Shown here piece after piece: positions 23,453 to 32,484 of a DNA stretch of 64,000 bases. The notes below the pieces were generated by a model, which was not told the DNA's origin, searched no databases, and worked only from the letters and a program-made list of their open reading frames with translations. Each line of letters begins with the position of its first letter. Position 1 is the stretch's first letter. This stretch comes from Tellurirhabdus rosea. GTDB lineage: Bacteria > Bacteroidota > Bacteroidia > Cytophagales > Spirosomataceae. The position numbers were made by a program, and so were the translations under genes. The stretch is from assembly GCF_026278345.1 (NCBI RefSeq), contig NZ_CP111085.1, positions 3,861,501-3,925,500 of the forward strand. The letters are read 5' to 3'.

Positions 23453-24907
23453 TTATTTTTTGACAAATTCCAGCAGGGCGATGTCGCCGCCGATCAGCGT
23501 CAGGCGGTTGTCGTTGCTGATGGCATACCGATTGACTTTTTTCAAAGCTTCCAGAAAGACATTTTCTCCCTCGCCGGGACAGGCCATGCGGCTCATGGCG
23601 GCCGGGTTGTTGAACAGGAGTTGGGGACCGTCGAGGGTGAACATGCCCGTCAGGGTGTTGCAACTGGTGTTGCCGCTGAAGCGTTTGGCCGCCGCGTCGA
23701 ACTTCAGCGTGGGCTTGCGCTGGCTGTACAGGTTGTCGAAAGTGGCTCCTGGAACGCTGATCCGGCTGAGTTCCCAGGTGCCGTCCAGCGAAGCCGTCAG
23801 GGGCGCACCCGCAGGGCCGGAACCGTCCGGGTACCGTTCGAGCAGGTACAGATAGGGCAGGTGGTAATGGTGGACGAAAATTTTCTCCCGGCTGTCGGGA
23901 TACAGTTTGTAATAGTCTTCTGTGGCCCGCAGCACCACCGTCGTGCCCGTGCGGACGTAGTGGTTGCTGTTGTAATAGTCCGGCGACACGTAGCCGTTCA
24001 GGTTTTTCCGGACGGTATTGGACGCCAGTTTGCCGAGGTATTTCTGGTAATTCTGCTGGGCTTTCAGCGACGGTTTGCTCAGGCTGTTGTAGACGTATTT
24101 GAGCGCCACCCGCTTCGCAAATTTCTGCTTTTTGATGAGGCCGCGGGCGTTGACAAACGGATTGGTCGTGTTGAAATCGTTCACCGTCTGCACCGTGAAA
24201 GGCACTTCCGGCACCCAGTCGGCGGTGTTGACCACGTTGTAGGCCCAGCCGTTCTGGGTCGCCGCCTCGTAGTCGTAGGCAAAATACAGGTTGCCCGGTT
24301 TGGGTCCGGCGCTGCAATAGGTTTTGAGGCGGATGTCGGCCGGAAAGCGGCCCTGTTTCTGCTGGTTGAGCAGGTAAGCCGTCAGCAGGTACGCAATCCC
24401 GCCGCCCTGGCTATGGCCGATGATGAGCACATCCCGAATGCCTTTGCGGTAGCAGGAATCCAGTTTGGGCATCATGTCTTTCGCCAGAAAGCCTGTGGCA
24501 ACCAGCCAGCCGACATGCACGGCCGCTTTCGGATTCTGCGCCAGTTCGTAGGAAAAGGTGTTGTTGTCGGCCAGTTGAATCTCACCTTTGGCGGGCACCA
24601 TCGCGGCGTAAAAGTTAGCCAGCCAGCTGACACTGTTGGCCGTCGTGCCCCGGATGCTGACCACGGCCACCGGCTGGGTCTGGTGCGCCCACAAATCCCA
24701 GCGGTTATCCAGGCCGACGATGGGGGAGCGGTAAAGCTGCCGGTAGGCGGGCGGAGGTGGGAGGGTGCGGGCATACACACTGTCGCCGAACTGCGCCGAA
24801 ATCTTCATCAAATCCGTGTATTCGGCCTTATCGAAGCCCGGCTTCAGCAACTGAGCCAGCGTCGTGAAAGGCAAAAGGAAAACACAGGACAGTAAAAGCC
24901 GTTTCAT
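23453..24907 (-). CDS. Secreted class 3 lipase fused to a META (HslJ-like) domain
   Basis: The 484-residue protein has a signal peptide (MKRLLLSCVFLLPFTTLAQ) and a lipase_3 domain, residues about 30-350, with nucleophile elbow VLIIGHSQGGGIAY and the VVSIRGT oxyanion strand. From about residue 375 a META domain follows: LDGTWELSRI, FSGNTSCNTLTGMF, SRMACPGE, then LEALKKV and the RLTLIGG strand. META domains are usually separate envelope-stress proteins such as HslJ. The fusion is uncommon. The ATG at 24907 is chosen because it begins the signal peptide. Confidence 0.85.
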   Translation of the reverse strand: MKRLLLSCVFLLPFTTLAQLLKPGFDKAEYTDLMKISAQFGDSVYARTLPPPPAYRQLYRSPIVGLDNRWDLWAHQTQPVAVVSIRGTTANSVSWLANFYAAMVPAKGEIQLADNNTFSYELAQNPKAAVHVGWLVATGFLAKDMMPKLDSCYRKGIRDVLIIGHSQGGGIAYLLTAYLLNQQKQGRFPADIRLKTYCSAGPKPGNLYFAYDYEAATQNGWAYNVVNTADWVPEVPFTVQTVNDFNTTNPFVNARGLIKKQKFAKRVALKYVYNSLSKPSLKAQQNYQKYLGKLASNTVRKNLNGYVSPDYYNSNHYVRTGTTVVLRATEDYYKLYPDSREKIFVHHYHLPYLYLLERYPDGSGPAGAPLTASLDGTWELSRISVPGATFDNLYSQRKPTLKFDAAAKRFSGNTSCNTLTGMFTLDGPQLLFNNPAAMSRMACPGEGENVFLEALKKVNRYAISNDNRLTLIGGDIALLEFVKK

Positions 24908-25001
24908 AGGGGGTGTGAAATAGGTTGAAACCAGTAAGTTACAGTTCGGGGCGAAAAAATGCCGCTTTACAAAAATCATTTTATTCTATGACAAAAATTA
25001 T

Positions 25002-25032
25002 TTTGACCAATTCTAAATAAGCCGTAAGTTTG
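25002..25032 (+). promoter_or_regulatory. Full Bacteroidota promoter of the Cys-rich micro-protein gene
   Basis: TTTG at 25002-25005 and TAAGTTTG at 25025-25032 match both promoter elements exactly with a 19-base spacer. The ATG at 25055 would have a leader of about 15 bases. This is the cleanest promoter seen in the window and supports the small ORF that follows. Confidence 0.75.
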
Positions 25033-25054
25033 TAGCCGTAAATCGATAATCGGA

Positions 25055-25219
25055 ATGAACGCATTGCTCGAAGAACCTATTCAGAATCCTTTTGCCACCG
25101 GAGAAGGAAAGCAGTTTGGCGAAAATCCATTCATGGGCGGAGCCTGCTGTGTGCTGAAAAAATGCTGCGAAAAATACAAGCGGAAAGGCAAGCACTGTAA
25201 AAAGTGTCCGAAAGGCTGA
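25055..25219 (+). CDS. Cys/Lys-rich micro-protein (54 aa)
   Basis: The ORF translates to MNALLEEPIQNPFATG, then FGENPFMGG, and ends in a dense ACCVLKKCCEKYKRKGKHC tail plus KKCPKG. Six cysteines, in two CC pairs and two single residues, sit among lysines, which suggests a metal-binding (zinc or iron-sulfur) mini-protein that contacts nucleic acid or membranes. A perfect promoter precedes it. Its last 16 bases overlap the GTG start of the GNAT gene, implying translational coupling. It is too short for most ORF callers. Function unknown. Confidence 0.65.
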   Translation: MNALLEEPIQNPFATGEGKQFGENPFMGGACCVLKKCCEKYKRKGKHCKKCPKG

Positions 25220-25695
25220 TTACCGAATCTTCCTCGGCGGACCTTCGCTACGAACTGCTGGAAGGTCCGGTTCCCGATTTCCTGAGGCCGCTGGTCTGGC
25301 AGCTTCATTCTTCCGTTTTTCCCCCACAATCGCCGGAGACGTTCTGGCTGGAAGCAGACCAGCAGCGTCGGCTGCTCACCATTCTGACCTGGGCGGGCGA
25401 AACGCTGGCCGCTTACAAAATGGGCTACGAGCGCAAGCCGGGCCATTTTTACAGCTGGCTAGGCTGCGTCAGCGCCGACTTCCGCCGCCGGGGCATTGCC
25501 TCCGACCTCATGCGCCGCCAGCACGACTGGTGTCTTCAAAACGGCTTTCACACAGTCCGCACCCAGACCCGCAACCAGTGGCGCGACATGCTGATTCTCA
25601 ATCTCCGCCACGGCTTTGACATTACCGGCACTTTCCTCAACGAAGCCGGGTCGATCAACATCATCCTCGAAAAGAAACTGAACGGGCCCGACTGA
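25204..25695 (+). CDS. GNAT N-acetyltransferase
   Basis: The product has 163 residues from a GTG at 25204. The acetyl-CoA site is the GCVSADFRRRGIASDLMRRQHDW segment, with a V-x-x-x-x-R-R-x-G-I-A pyrophosphate loop (motif A), and the C-terminal strand GSINIILEKKL. The N-terminal 60 residues are less typical. Substrate unknown. It overlaps the upstream Cys-rich ORF, so it is probably translated from the same transcript. Confidence 0.82.
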   Translation: MSERLITESSSADLRYELLEGPVPDFLRPLVWQLHSSVFPPQSPETFWLEADQQRRLLTILTWAGETLAAYKMGYERKPGHFYSWLGCVSADFRRRGIASDLMRRQHDWCLQNGFHTVRTQTRNQWRDMLILNLRHGFDITGTFLNEAGSINIILEKKLNGPD

Positions 25696-25752
25696 GGCGT
25701 TCTGCCCCTTCCGGCGGGAACCACACCGGCCGTTTTTTCGTACTGAATAGGT

Positions 25753-26877
25753 ATGCATCTGTACCTTCATATTCCTTTCTGCAAACAGGCCTGCCACTAC
25801 TGCGATTTCCATTTCAGCACCAGTCTGGCCCAGAAACCGGCGCTGGTGGAGGCCCTGCGACGGGAGATCGAACAGCAGCAGGACTATCTGGGTACGCGCC
25901 AGCTGGAAACCATTTACTTCGGCGGCGGCACCCCTTCGCTGCTCACCGAAGCCGAACTGGCGTCCCTCTTCGAAACCATTCACCGGCACTTTACCGTGGC
26001 GCCGGAGGCGGAAATCACGCTTGAAGCCAATCCCGACGACCTCACCCCGGCGCATCTGCGGCAACTGCGACCTTACGTCAACCGCCTGAGCATCGGCATC
26101 CAGTCGTTCCATGAGCCGCACCTCCGCTTCATGAACCGGGCTCACTCGGCCCTGGAGGCGCAACAGTGCGTTCGGCTGGCGCAGGAGGCGGGTTTCCACA
26201 ACCTGACCATCGACCTTATCTACGGCGTTCCGGCCGCGGACCATGCCATCTGGGAACGCGACCTGGAAACGGCCCTGTTGCTGGACGTACCCCATATTTC
26301 GTCGTACAGCCTGACCATTGAACCGGACACGGCTTTGGGCCGCTGGCAGAAAAAAGGGCGCTTTCAGGGGACGGATGACGAGTTTGCCGCCGAAGAATTT
26401 GAAATGCTGATCCGGACGCTGGGAGCGAACGGCTACGAACAGTATGAGATTTCCAACTTCGCCCGCCCCGGTCACGAAGCCCGGCACAACAGCAGCTACT
26501 GGAAACGGCGGCCGTATCTGGGTATCGGGCCGAGTGCGCATTCGTACAACGGGCACAGCCGGCAGTACAACGTAGCCAACAACGCTTTGTATATCAAGGC
26601 GATAAATCGGGGCGAGTTGCCCTGCACCGTCGAGATGCTGACGCCCGCCGATCAGGTGAACGAGTACCTGCTGACGGGCCTGCGGACCAAATGGGGCTGT
26701 CAGGTGTCCGAGCTGGAGAGCCTGTCTGGCGGGACTTTTGTCCGGGAGCAGCAAGCTATTCTGGCCGAACAGCAGCGCCGCGGCTGGCTGACCCGGACCG
26801 GCGACCAGCTTCTGCTGACCCCGGCCGGAAAGTTTTTTGCGGACCGGGTGGCGGCGGAGTTGTTTATGGAATCGTAA
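25753..26877 (+). CDS. hemW: Radical SAM protein HemW
   Basis: The 374-residue protein has the radical SAM cluster site PFCKQACHYCDF (C-x3-C-x2-C) at the N-terminus, FGGGTPSLL and the LSIGIQSF / IDLIYGVP substrate-side motifs. The C-terminal domain (PYLGIGPSAHSYNG, EYLLTGLRTKWG) matches the HemN-like family. The short N-terminus lacks the extra segment of true HemN, so HemW, a heme chaperone that inserts heme into respiratory proteins, is preferred over coproporphyrinogen dehydrogenase. It follows the GNAT gene by 57 bp. Confidence 0.9.
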   Translation: MHLYLHIPFCKQACHYCDFHFSTSLAQKPALVEALRREIEQQQDYLGTRQLETIYFGGGTPSLLTEAELASLFETIHRHFTVAPEAEITLEANPDDLTPAHLRQLRPYVNRLSIGIQSFHEPHLRFMNRAHSALEAQQCVRLAQEAGFHNLTIDLIYGVPAADHAIWERDLETALLLDVPHISSYSLTIEPDTALGRWQKKGRFQGTDDEFAAEEFEMLIRTLGANGYEQYEISNFARPGHEARHNSSYWKRRPYLGIGPSAHSYNGHSRQYNVANNALYIKAINRGELPCTVEMLTPADQVNEYLLTGLRTKWGCQVSELESLSGGTFVREQQAILAEQQRRGWLTRTGDQLLLTPAGKFFADRVAAELFMES

Positions 26878-26952
26878 AAGGGGCGGTAATTTTAGCGGCG
26901 CATTACCGGATTGTCCGATTTTTGCTCATTTTCGCAGAGGAAATACCAACGT

Positions 26953-27786
26953 ATGAGCCCCAACCGTCCCAGAAACACGCCTCGCACGCCTTATCCGGAA
27001 AAACCGGCTTCCAAACGTGCCCGTTCGGCGAACCGATATGACGCCGCCAAAGGGCAGAACGGCCTTTTGCGCCGGTACCTGCAGGGGCGCCCCGTTCTTC
27101 AGCGCATTTACTGGGCGCTGGTCAAACTGGTGGTGATTGTCGTGCTCTTTTCCGTCGGCTGGGTCGTGCTGCTGAAGTATGTGCCCGTCTGGTTTACCCC
27201 CCTGATCATGACGCGCAAGGTGGAAGCCATTCAGGAAGGCAAATCCAGCGAGATTCACAAGGACTGGGTGCCGTACGAAGAAATTTCCAAAGAGGCGGTG
27301 CTGGCGGTGGTGGCCTCCGAAGACCAGGCTTTTCCTAACCACTGGGGCTTCGACTTTGACGAAATTCAGGATGCCGTCCGCGACAACCGGACCCGCAAAC
27401 GACCGCGCGGCGCGAGTACCATTTCCCAGCAGGTAGCCAAAAACGTTTTTCTCTGGAACGGCCGCAGCTACATCCGGAAAGGACTGGAAGTGTATTTCAC
27501 CGTTCTGATCGAACTGGTCTGGGGGAAGCAGCGAATCATGGAAGTCTACCTGAACGTGGCCGAAACGGGCAACATGACCTTTGGGGTCGAGGCTGCTTCC
27601 CAGCGTTTCTACGGCCATTCGGCGGCCAAACTGTCGCGGGCCGAAGCCGCCCGCATCGCGGCGGTGCTGCCCAATCCGCGGCTCTTCTCCATCGCCAATC
27701 CGTCGGCGTATATCCAGAGGCGTTCAAAACAGATTTCGCGGCAGATGCGTTTGCTGGGCGGCCGGCAGTACGTGAAAGGTCTGTAA
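26953..27786 (+). CDS. mtgA: Monofunctional biosynthetic peptidoglycan transglycosylase
   Basis: The 277-residue protein has a basic cytoplasmic N-terminus (about 45 residues), one membrane anchor (VKLVVIVVLFSVGWVVLL) and a GT51 domain. The catalytic motif is VASEDQAFPNHWGFDF, followed by RGASTISQQVAKN, LWNGRSYIRKGLE and GKQRIMEVYLNVAETG. It polymerises lipid II into glycan strands at the inner membrane. The ATG at 26953 is chosen because the upstream frame begins with a rare start. No penicillin-binding domain is attached. Confidence 0.92.
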   Translation: MSPNRPRNTPRTPYPEKPASKRARSANRYDAAKGQNGLLRRYLQGRPVLQRIYWALVKLVVIVVLFSVGWVVLLKYVPVWFTPLIMTRKVEAIQEGKSSEIHKDWVPYEEISKEAVLAVVASEDQAFPNHWGFDFDEIQDAVRDNRTRKRPRGASTISQQVAKNVFLWNGRSYIRKGLEVYFTVLIELVWGKQRIMEVYLNVAETGNMTFGVEAASQRFYGHSAAKLSRAEAARIAAVLPNPRLFSIANPSAYIQRRSKQISRQMRLLGGRQYVKGL

Positions 27787-27907
27787 ACGGAAAGAACAAA
27801 AAGTTTCTATGAAATTAAAATCAAGATTATTTTCATATTCATTACATAAGAATTAGTTCCCTTGGATAGAATCCCGTACCTTTAGATTCCTTCATAAATT
27901 TTTCAGA

Positions 27908-28402
27908 ATGAACTCAACGGGATACACGAAAGCGACTCTACTACAGCGGCAACTCTGCATCGCTGTCGTGGACGATGACGAGGACGACCGTTCATTCATT
28001 AGCTCCGCCTTCTACGCCAACGGCAATCAGTTCAAAGTAGTGGAGTACGAGGATGGGGAGCATTTCCTGGATGCCATGATCGCGGGCGAAAATTCCCGCA
28101 AAATTGCCGAAAACTGCGCGTTGATTATTCTCGACATCAACATGCACAAGCTCAACGGCCTGGAAGTACTCGACCGGGTGAAGGCTCAGGCGGCCCTGCG
28201 GCACATTCCCGTCGTTATGTTTTCGACGTCTACGGACCGGGAACTGGTTTACTCCGCTTACACCCGCGGCGCCAGCAGCTACGTGCAGAAGCCCAACCGC
28301 ATGGAAGGGTACAAGCAGATTGTCCAGAGCCTGCAAACCTGCTTTCTTTCGCTGCCCTGCGTCCGGACGGTAGAAGTTAACCGAATCAATCCAGTTCGCT
28401 GA
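27908..28402 (+). CDS. Single-domain response regulator (CheY-like)
   Basis: The 164-residue protein carries one receiver domain: the acidic pocket VVDDDEDD, phospho-acceptor Asp in LIILDINMHKLNG, the switch threonine/serine in MFSTSTD and the lysine in VQKP. There is no DNA-binding output, so it probably works by protein-protein contact. The upstream region has TACCTTTA (27878-27885), one mismatch from the promoter consensus. No kinase is adjacent. The 3' end overlaps the end of the convergent alkyltransferase-like gene by 17 bp. Confidence 0.88.
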   Translation: MNSTGYTKATLLQRQLCIAVVDDDEDDRSFISSAFYANGNQFKVVEYEDGEHFLDAMIAGENSRKIAENCALIILDINMHKLNGLEVLDRVKAQAALRHIPVVMFSTSTDRELVYSAYTRGASSYVQKPNRMEGYKQIVQSLQTCFLSLPCVRTVEVNRINPVR

Positions 28403-28715
28403 CCGGGTCCCAGAACAACTGCCCGAAATTCTGTACACGGTCTTCCTCCACCCGTACGCCTTCCTGTTCCAGCAATTCCTGCATCGCAGTAGGACTCCCA
28501 AAATGATGTTTACCCGAAAGAACGCCAACCCGGTTGACAACCCGGTGGGCCGGCACGTCGTGGACGTGGGCGCCGTTCATGGCCCATCCGACCATCCGCG
28601 CGCCCGCCCGCAGGCTTAGGTAGCGGGCAATGGCCCCGTAGGTAGTCACCCGGCCGGGCGGGACGAGCCGGACAACCTGGTAGACATCTTCGAAATAATC
28701 GCGGTTTTCTGGCAT
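28386..28715 (-). CDS. Alkyltransferase-like (ATL) protein
   Basis: The 109-residue protein has the DNA-binding domain of O6-alkylguanine-DNA alkyltransferase: VPPGRVTTYGAIARYL (helix-turn-helix with the minor-groove arginine region) and GWAMNGAHVHDVPAHRVVNRVG. In active MGMT/Ogt the motif is PCHRV; here it is PAHRV, so the acceptor cysteine is replaced by alanine. This is the signature of ATL proteins, which bind alkylated bases and flag them for nucleotide excision repair. The ATG at 28715 is preferred. Confidence 0.85.
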   Translation of the reverse strand: MPENRDYFEDVYQVVRLVPPGRVTTYGAIARYLSLRAGARMVGWAMNGAHVHDVPAHRVVNRVGVLSGKHHFGSPTAMQELLEQEGVRVEEDRVQNFGQLFWDPVSELD

Positions 28716-28800
28716 AACTTGCTGCGGATACGGGCCCAAAAGAAAAGAGGCCGGAAGAAAGTGCGTATCGAAATACACCGTCCTTCCGGCCTCCGGATGC

Positions 28801-29376
28801 TTAGTTTCCTGCTTTATTCTCTTCAATCTCCCGTTCCAGTTCGGCGTACCACTTTTCGCCGTAGGCCCGGGTAAGCGGGGCTTTCAGAAATTTGTAGACG
28901 GGCACGCCCAGTTCCCGGCCCAGGTCGCAGGCGGGGCTGCAGATATGCCAGCGGTCATAATTGAGGGCGTGGTAGCTCTCGTATTTCGTCACGCGGATGG
29001 GGTAGAGGTGGCAGGAAATCGGTTTCTTGAAATCCACCACGCCATCGTTGTAAGCCTGCTCGATGCCGCACTTGAGCATACCCCGCTCGTCGTAAAGCGC
29101 GTAGGCGCACTCGCGTCCGTTGATGGTCGGGGTGACATAATCCCCTTCCCAGTCCTGTTCGTACGCCCCTTTTTCCTCAATGACCCGGATGCCTTCGGGC
29201 GTCAGGTACGGCTTCACTTTCGGAAAAATCTCGTCCAGAATGGGCAGTTCTTCCGCCTCCAGCGGGGCACCGAGGTCACCCTCCACACAGCACGCTCCCT
29301 TGCACTTCTCCAGATGACAAACAAAGAACTTGTCGGCCACGTCGTCGCTGATGACGGTATTTTCAATCAGTATCAT
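28801..29376 (-). CDS. DUF3109 family protein
   Basis: The 191-residue cytoplasmic protein has conserved cysteine motifs: [18 protein letters not shown] (C-x5-C-x3-CC), [23 protein letters not shown] and [10 protein letters not shown]. The pattern resembles the YkgJ/CxxCxxCC iron- or zinc-binding families, so an iron-sulfur or zinc role is inferred. The genomic context gives no pathway clue. It is upstream of the ATL gene on the same strand, 85 bp away. Confidence 0.8.
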   Translation of the reverse strand: MILIENTVISDDVADKFFVCHLEKCKGACCVEGDLGAPLEAEELPILDEIFPKVKPYLTPEGIRVIEEKGAYEQDWEGDYVTPTINGRECAYALYDERGMLKCGIEQAYNDGVVDFKKPISCHLYPIRVTKYESYHALNYDRWHICSPACDLGRELGVPVYKFLKAPLTRAYGEKWYAELEREIEENKAGN

Positions 29377-29402
29377 ACTTTTTCCGGAACGTTTCTTCCG
29401 GC

Positions 29403-31637
29403 TTACATTTGCTTGATAATCTTAATGCGCTGACCCTCCTTAACTCCGTTGTCAGACAATTCGTTCCACTGCTGGATCTGCTCGATGCTGACCTCGTACT
29501 GCTTCGAAATGCGGAACATCGTTTCGCCTTTCTGCACGGTATGGTAAATAATGTCTTCGCTGGCGCCGGGTTTTTTGCCGCCCGTGGCCGTTGAGTCGGC
29601 TTCGCGCGAAAGGGGCGAATCCCGGATCGTTAGTTTCTGCCCTACGGAGAGTTTGTCGCTCAGTGTCAGGCTGTTCCAGGCCAGCAGGTCGTCGATGCTG
29701 ACGCCATAAAGCCGGGAAATGCTGAAATAGGTCTGCCCCGCTTCAACGGTATGTTTCAGCACCGAAGTGGCCGGACGCACCCCGCCCGTTGCAGGTTTGG
29801 ACGTACTGGCTGCCGGACGGCTGGCCACCCGCTCGGGGGCTGTCGTGACGGTCGGCTGTTCGACCGGTCTGGCCGTGATCGGGCTATTTACCGAACTGTT
29901 CATGGCCGCTTCGGCCGGAGCCGGACTGGCCGTTACCGGCGTCGAACTGCCCGAGCGGGTCGTACCATCGGCTGGACGGATAATCACGACGCGTTCGCTG
30001 GTGTTGGCCGTGGTGCCGACCGGGGTTGAGGGCTGCGGGCGGGTCGATGTCTGGGCCGTAGCTTCTCCGGCCCGCGGCGCCGACGGCCGCGCTACGGGTG
30101 CTGTTGTGGCCGGACGCGAAGTCGGCTGGCTGGCGGTCGGCTGGCTGGCCGGAGCGCCTTCGACCAGCTTGGGCTGGTACACTTTCCGTTCGGAGGCGTT
30201 GCGGGGAATATTATTGGAAGCCGTTCGGTCCGGAGCGGCCGCCGGGCTGTTGTTGGCAATGACCGGGCGGGTGCCGGTGCCGGTCGGAGCCGGGTCGGTG
30301 TTGATTTTAACGGGCTCATTGCGCGGCCGTTTCTCCCGCAGCCACATCACCCGGCCCACCTGAAGGCGCTCCTGCCGGTCGAGCCGGTTGAACTTGAGGA
30401 GGCGTTTCAGGCGCAGGCCGTACAACTGTGAGATGCTGCGGCTGGTCTCCCCGGCCCGGACGGTGTGGAACGGAACGGTCGCTTTCCGCATTTTTTTCGC
30501 CAGATAATACACCTCGCCTTCCGTCACGGCATCGCGCTCGGACATGTCGTTGTACCGCAGCAGACTGCCGAGGCTGATGCGGGCTTTGCGGGCGAGCGTC
30601 GCGGCGTTATCCCCGCGCAGGGCCTGAATACCGGGCAGGCCGTTGATTTCGTAGAGCACCAGATCGGTGCGGCCCCGCGGCGAGGCGACCCGGCGCAGGA
30701 GCGGATAACCCGTCTCTTTGCTGCTGGCCACGGCCGGCTGCGCACGCGGAGCGGTCTGGGCCTTCTGCCGAACGCTCGCCACCTGGCTCAGCGCGGCCGG
30801 AACGGCCAGTACATACTCTTTGTCCGTCGGAATCTGGTCGCCCAGCACCCAGCGGTTGTGCTTGCGGAGTTCGTACTCGTCTACGCCCAGTTCTGTGGAA
30901 ATATCCGCGACGGTACGGCCGCCTGCACCGGGATATTCGACCAGCGTGAGGGTGTTGGCAGTCCGGTAGCTCGGCAGAACGCTTTCGAGCGCAATCTTGT
31001 GGGCAAAAAAGCGGAGCATGTAGCGGTCGGTGCGCTCGGTCAGGGTAATTTCGGTGGCATTGACCCAGTCGGACGGGACGATTTTGCTGATGCCGGTAGC
31101 GCCGAGGTAGTACGAAAACAGGGCCGACACCCAGTTGCTGTACTGCGCCTGGCTGGTTTTGAGGTAGCTGGCCGCCGCGCGGGTCGAGGCCACGATGCTT
31201 TTGCGTTCGTCGATTTCATCGTCCACCCGCAGGCCGTGGTTCTGGGCCGTTTCGCGCTTGAACTGCCAGTAACCGACCGCCGAAGAGGACGACACGGCAT
31301 CCGGGGCCAGCGAGCTTTCCTGCACGGCGAGGTATTTGAAATCGACCGGAACGCCTTCTTCGGTCAGGATGCGCTCGATGATGGGAAAATACAGAACCAC
31401 GCGGTCCAGTTTGGCCTCCCAGTACTTGCGGTTCGACTGCACAAGGGTGTTGATGTCCTGCTGAATGATGCGGCGGGCTCCGTCGTCAAGGCGAACGGTC
31501 AGGTTGGCAAACTGCACCTGCCGGGGTGCCTGCGGAATGGTGGTCTGGGCCGACAGCGTCTGGGCCGACAGCGTCTGGGCCGACAGCGTAAACGCCGTAA
31601 CAAGGGTGAGGAGGAAACTCAAAAAAAGGTTTTTCAT
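29403..31637 (-). CDS. Secreted LysM-domain lytic transglycosylase (MltD-like)
   Basis: The 744-residue protein has a signal peptide, an SLT goose-lysozyme-type domain at about residues 95-250 (catalytic E in [33 protein letters not shown]), and three LysM domains. One lies near residue 390 ([17 protein letters not shown]); two are C-terminal ([17 protein letters not shown] and [17 protein letters not shown]). A long low-complexity Thr/Ala/Pro/Arg linker of about 190 residues connects them. It cleaves the glycan backbone of peptidoglycan. Immediately after the signal peptide sits a triple TLSAQ repeat. Confidence 0.9.
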   Translation of the reverse strand: MKNLFLSFLLTLVTAFTLSAQTLSAQTLSAQTTIPQAPRQVQFANLTVRLDDGARRIIQQDINTLVQSNRKYWEAKLDRVVLYFPIIERILTEEGVPVDFKYLAVQESSLAPDAVSSSSAVGYWQFKRETAQNHGLRVDDEIDERKSIVASTRAAASYLKTSQAQYSNWVSALFSYYLGATGISKIVPSDWVNATEITLTERTDRYMLRFFAHKIALESVLPSYRTANTLTLVEYPGAGGRTVADISTELGVDEYELRKHNRWVLGDQIPTDKEYVLAVPAALSQVASVRQKAQTAPRAQPAVASSKETGYPLLRRVASPRGRTDLVLYEINGLPGIQALRGDNAATLARKARISLGSLLRYNDMSERDAVTEGEVYYLAKKMRKATVPFHTVRAGETSRSISQLYGLRLKRLLKFNRLDRQERLQVGRVMWLREKRPRNEPVKINTDPAPTGTGTRPVIANNSPAAAPDRTASNNIPRNASERKVYQPKLVEGAPASQPTASQPTSRPATTAPVARPSAPRAGEATAQTSTRPQPSTPVGTTANTSERVVIIRPADGTTRSGSSTPVTASPAPAEAAMNSSVNSPITARPVEQPTVTTAPERVASRPAASTSKPATGGVRPATSVLKHTVEAGQTYFSISRLYGVSIDDLLAWNSLTLSDKLSVGQKLTIRDSPLSREADSTATGGKKPGASEDIIYHTVQKGETMFRISKQYEVSIEQIQQWNELSDNGVKEGQRIKIIKQM
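31543..31587. repeat. Three tandem 15-bp repeats within the transglycosylase signal region
   Basis: GTCTGGGCCGACAGC occurs three times without spacer. On the coding strand it encodes LSAQT repeated around the signal-peptide cleavage site. Such an exact repeat could expand or contract by slippage in 15-bp, frame-preserving steps. Confidence 0.85.
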
Positions 31638-31643
31638 GCAGCG

Positions 31644-32297
31644 TTACTGTTTGTAAATCATCATCAAACCGTCGCGAACGGGCAGCAGCACGTTTTCGAC
31701 GCGGGGGTCTTCCTGAATTTTTCGGTTAAAGTCGAGCACGGCCTGGGTGTCTTTGTCGATCTTCCGCCCGGCGGGCCGCCCGGATTCGACTACTTTCCCG
31801 CTCCAGAGTACATTATCTGCCAAGATAAGCCCGCCGGGTCGCACTTTATCAAGAACAAGGTCAAAATATAGGCTGTAATTTTTTTTGTCGGCATCGATAA
31901 AAACCAGATCGAACACCTCGTCGAGGGCCGGAATCAGATCCGGAGCGTGCCCGAGCCGGAAGTCGATGCGGTCGCCGACCGGCGATTGGGCCCAGTGTGA
32001 CCGGGCAAAGTCTTCCAGTTCTTCGTTGTTGTCGAGGGTGATCAGCCGTCCGTCCTCCGCCAGTCCTTCTGCCAGACAAAGCGCCGAGTAACCCGTGTAG
32101 GTGCCGATTTCGAGCACGCGCCGGGGCCGCATCATCCGCGAGAGCAGCGCCAGAAAACGGCCCTGCAGATGCCCCGACAGCATGCGCGGACGCAGGACGC
32201 GGGCGTGGGTATTGCGGTTCAGCAGCGCGAGCGGTTCGCTCTCGGGGGTGGTATGGGCTTCAACGTAGGCTTGTAAGTCGGAAGGTAAAAAATCCAT
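31644..32297 (-). CDS. Class I SAM-dependent O-methyltransferase (COMT-like)
   Basis: The 217-residue protein has the SAM motif VLEIGTYTGYSALCLAEGL, an acidic ribose-binding segment in RLITLDNNEE, metal/substrate DADKKNYSLYFDLVLDKVRPGGLILADNVLW and a C-terminal strand with DGLMMIYK. These match the bacterial catechol/caffeoyl-CoA O-methyltransferase-like family, which methylates catechols with a divalent metal. The SLT gene follows downstream, 6 bp past the stop. Substrate unknown. Confidence 0.88.
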   Translation of the reverse strand: MDFLPSDLQAYVEAHTTPESEPLALLNRNTHARVLRPRMLSGHLQGRFLALLSRMMRPRRVLEIGTYTGYSALCLAEGLAEDGRLITLDNNEELEDFARSHWAQSPVGDRIDFRLGHAPDLIPALDEVFDLVFIDADKKNYSLYFDLVLDKVRPGGLILADNVLWSGKVVESGRPAGRKIDKDTQAVLDFNRKIQEDPRVENVLLPVRDGLMMIYKQ

Positions 32298-32484
32298 GCA
32301 GATAAGTCCAGTGATGTACGGAAAGCATTATTTTTTGTAAATATACAACGGGCAGAGTAAAGTCGGTGGCGGGCGGGTTTCCTGTGAAACGGCGGTTGGG
32401 GGCGCTTTAGTCCATTTTTCCGGAGAAATAAGGAACGAAATAAGTCTTTCTTTGGATATACAATAAAGCTAAACCATAGACCAG

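Noticed and set aside
25753-26877. hemN (coproporphyrinogen III dehydrogenase)
   Set aside because: The N-terminus is short and lacks the HemN-specific extension, so HemW is the better match.
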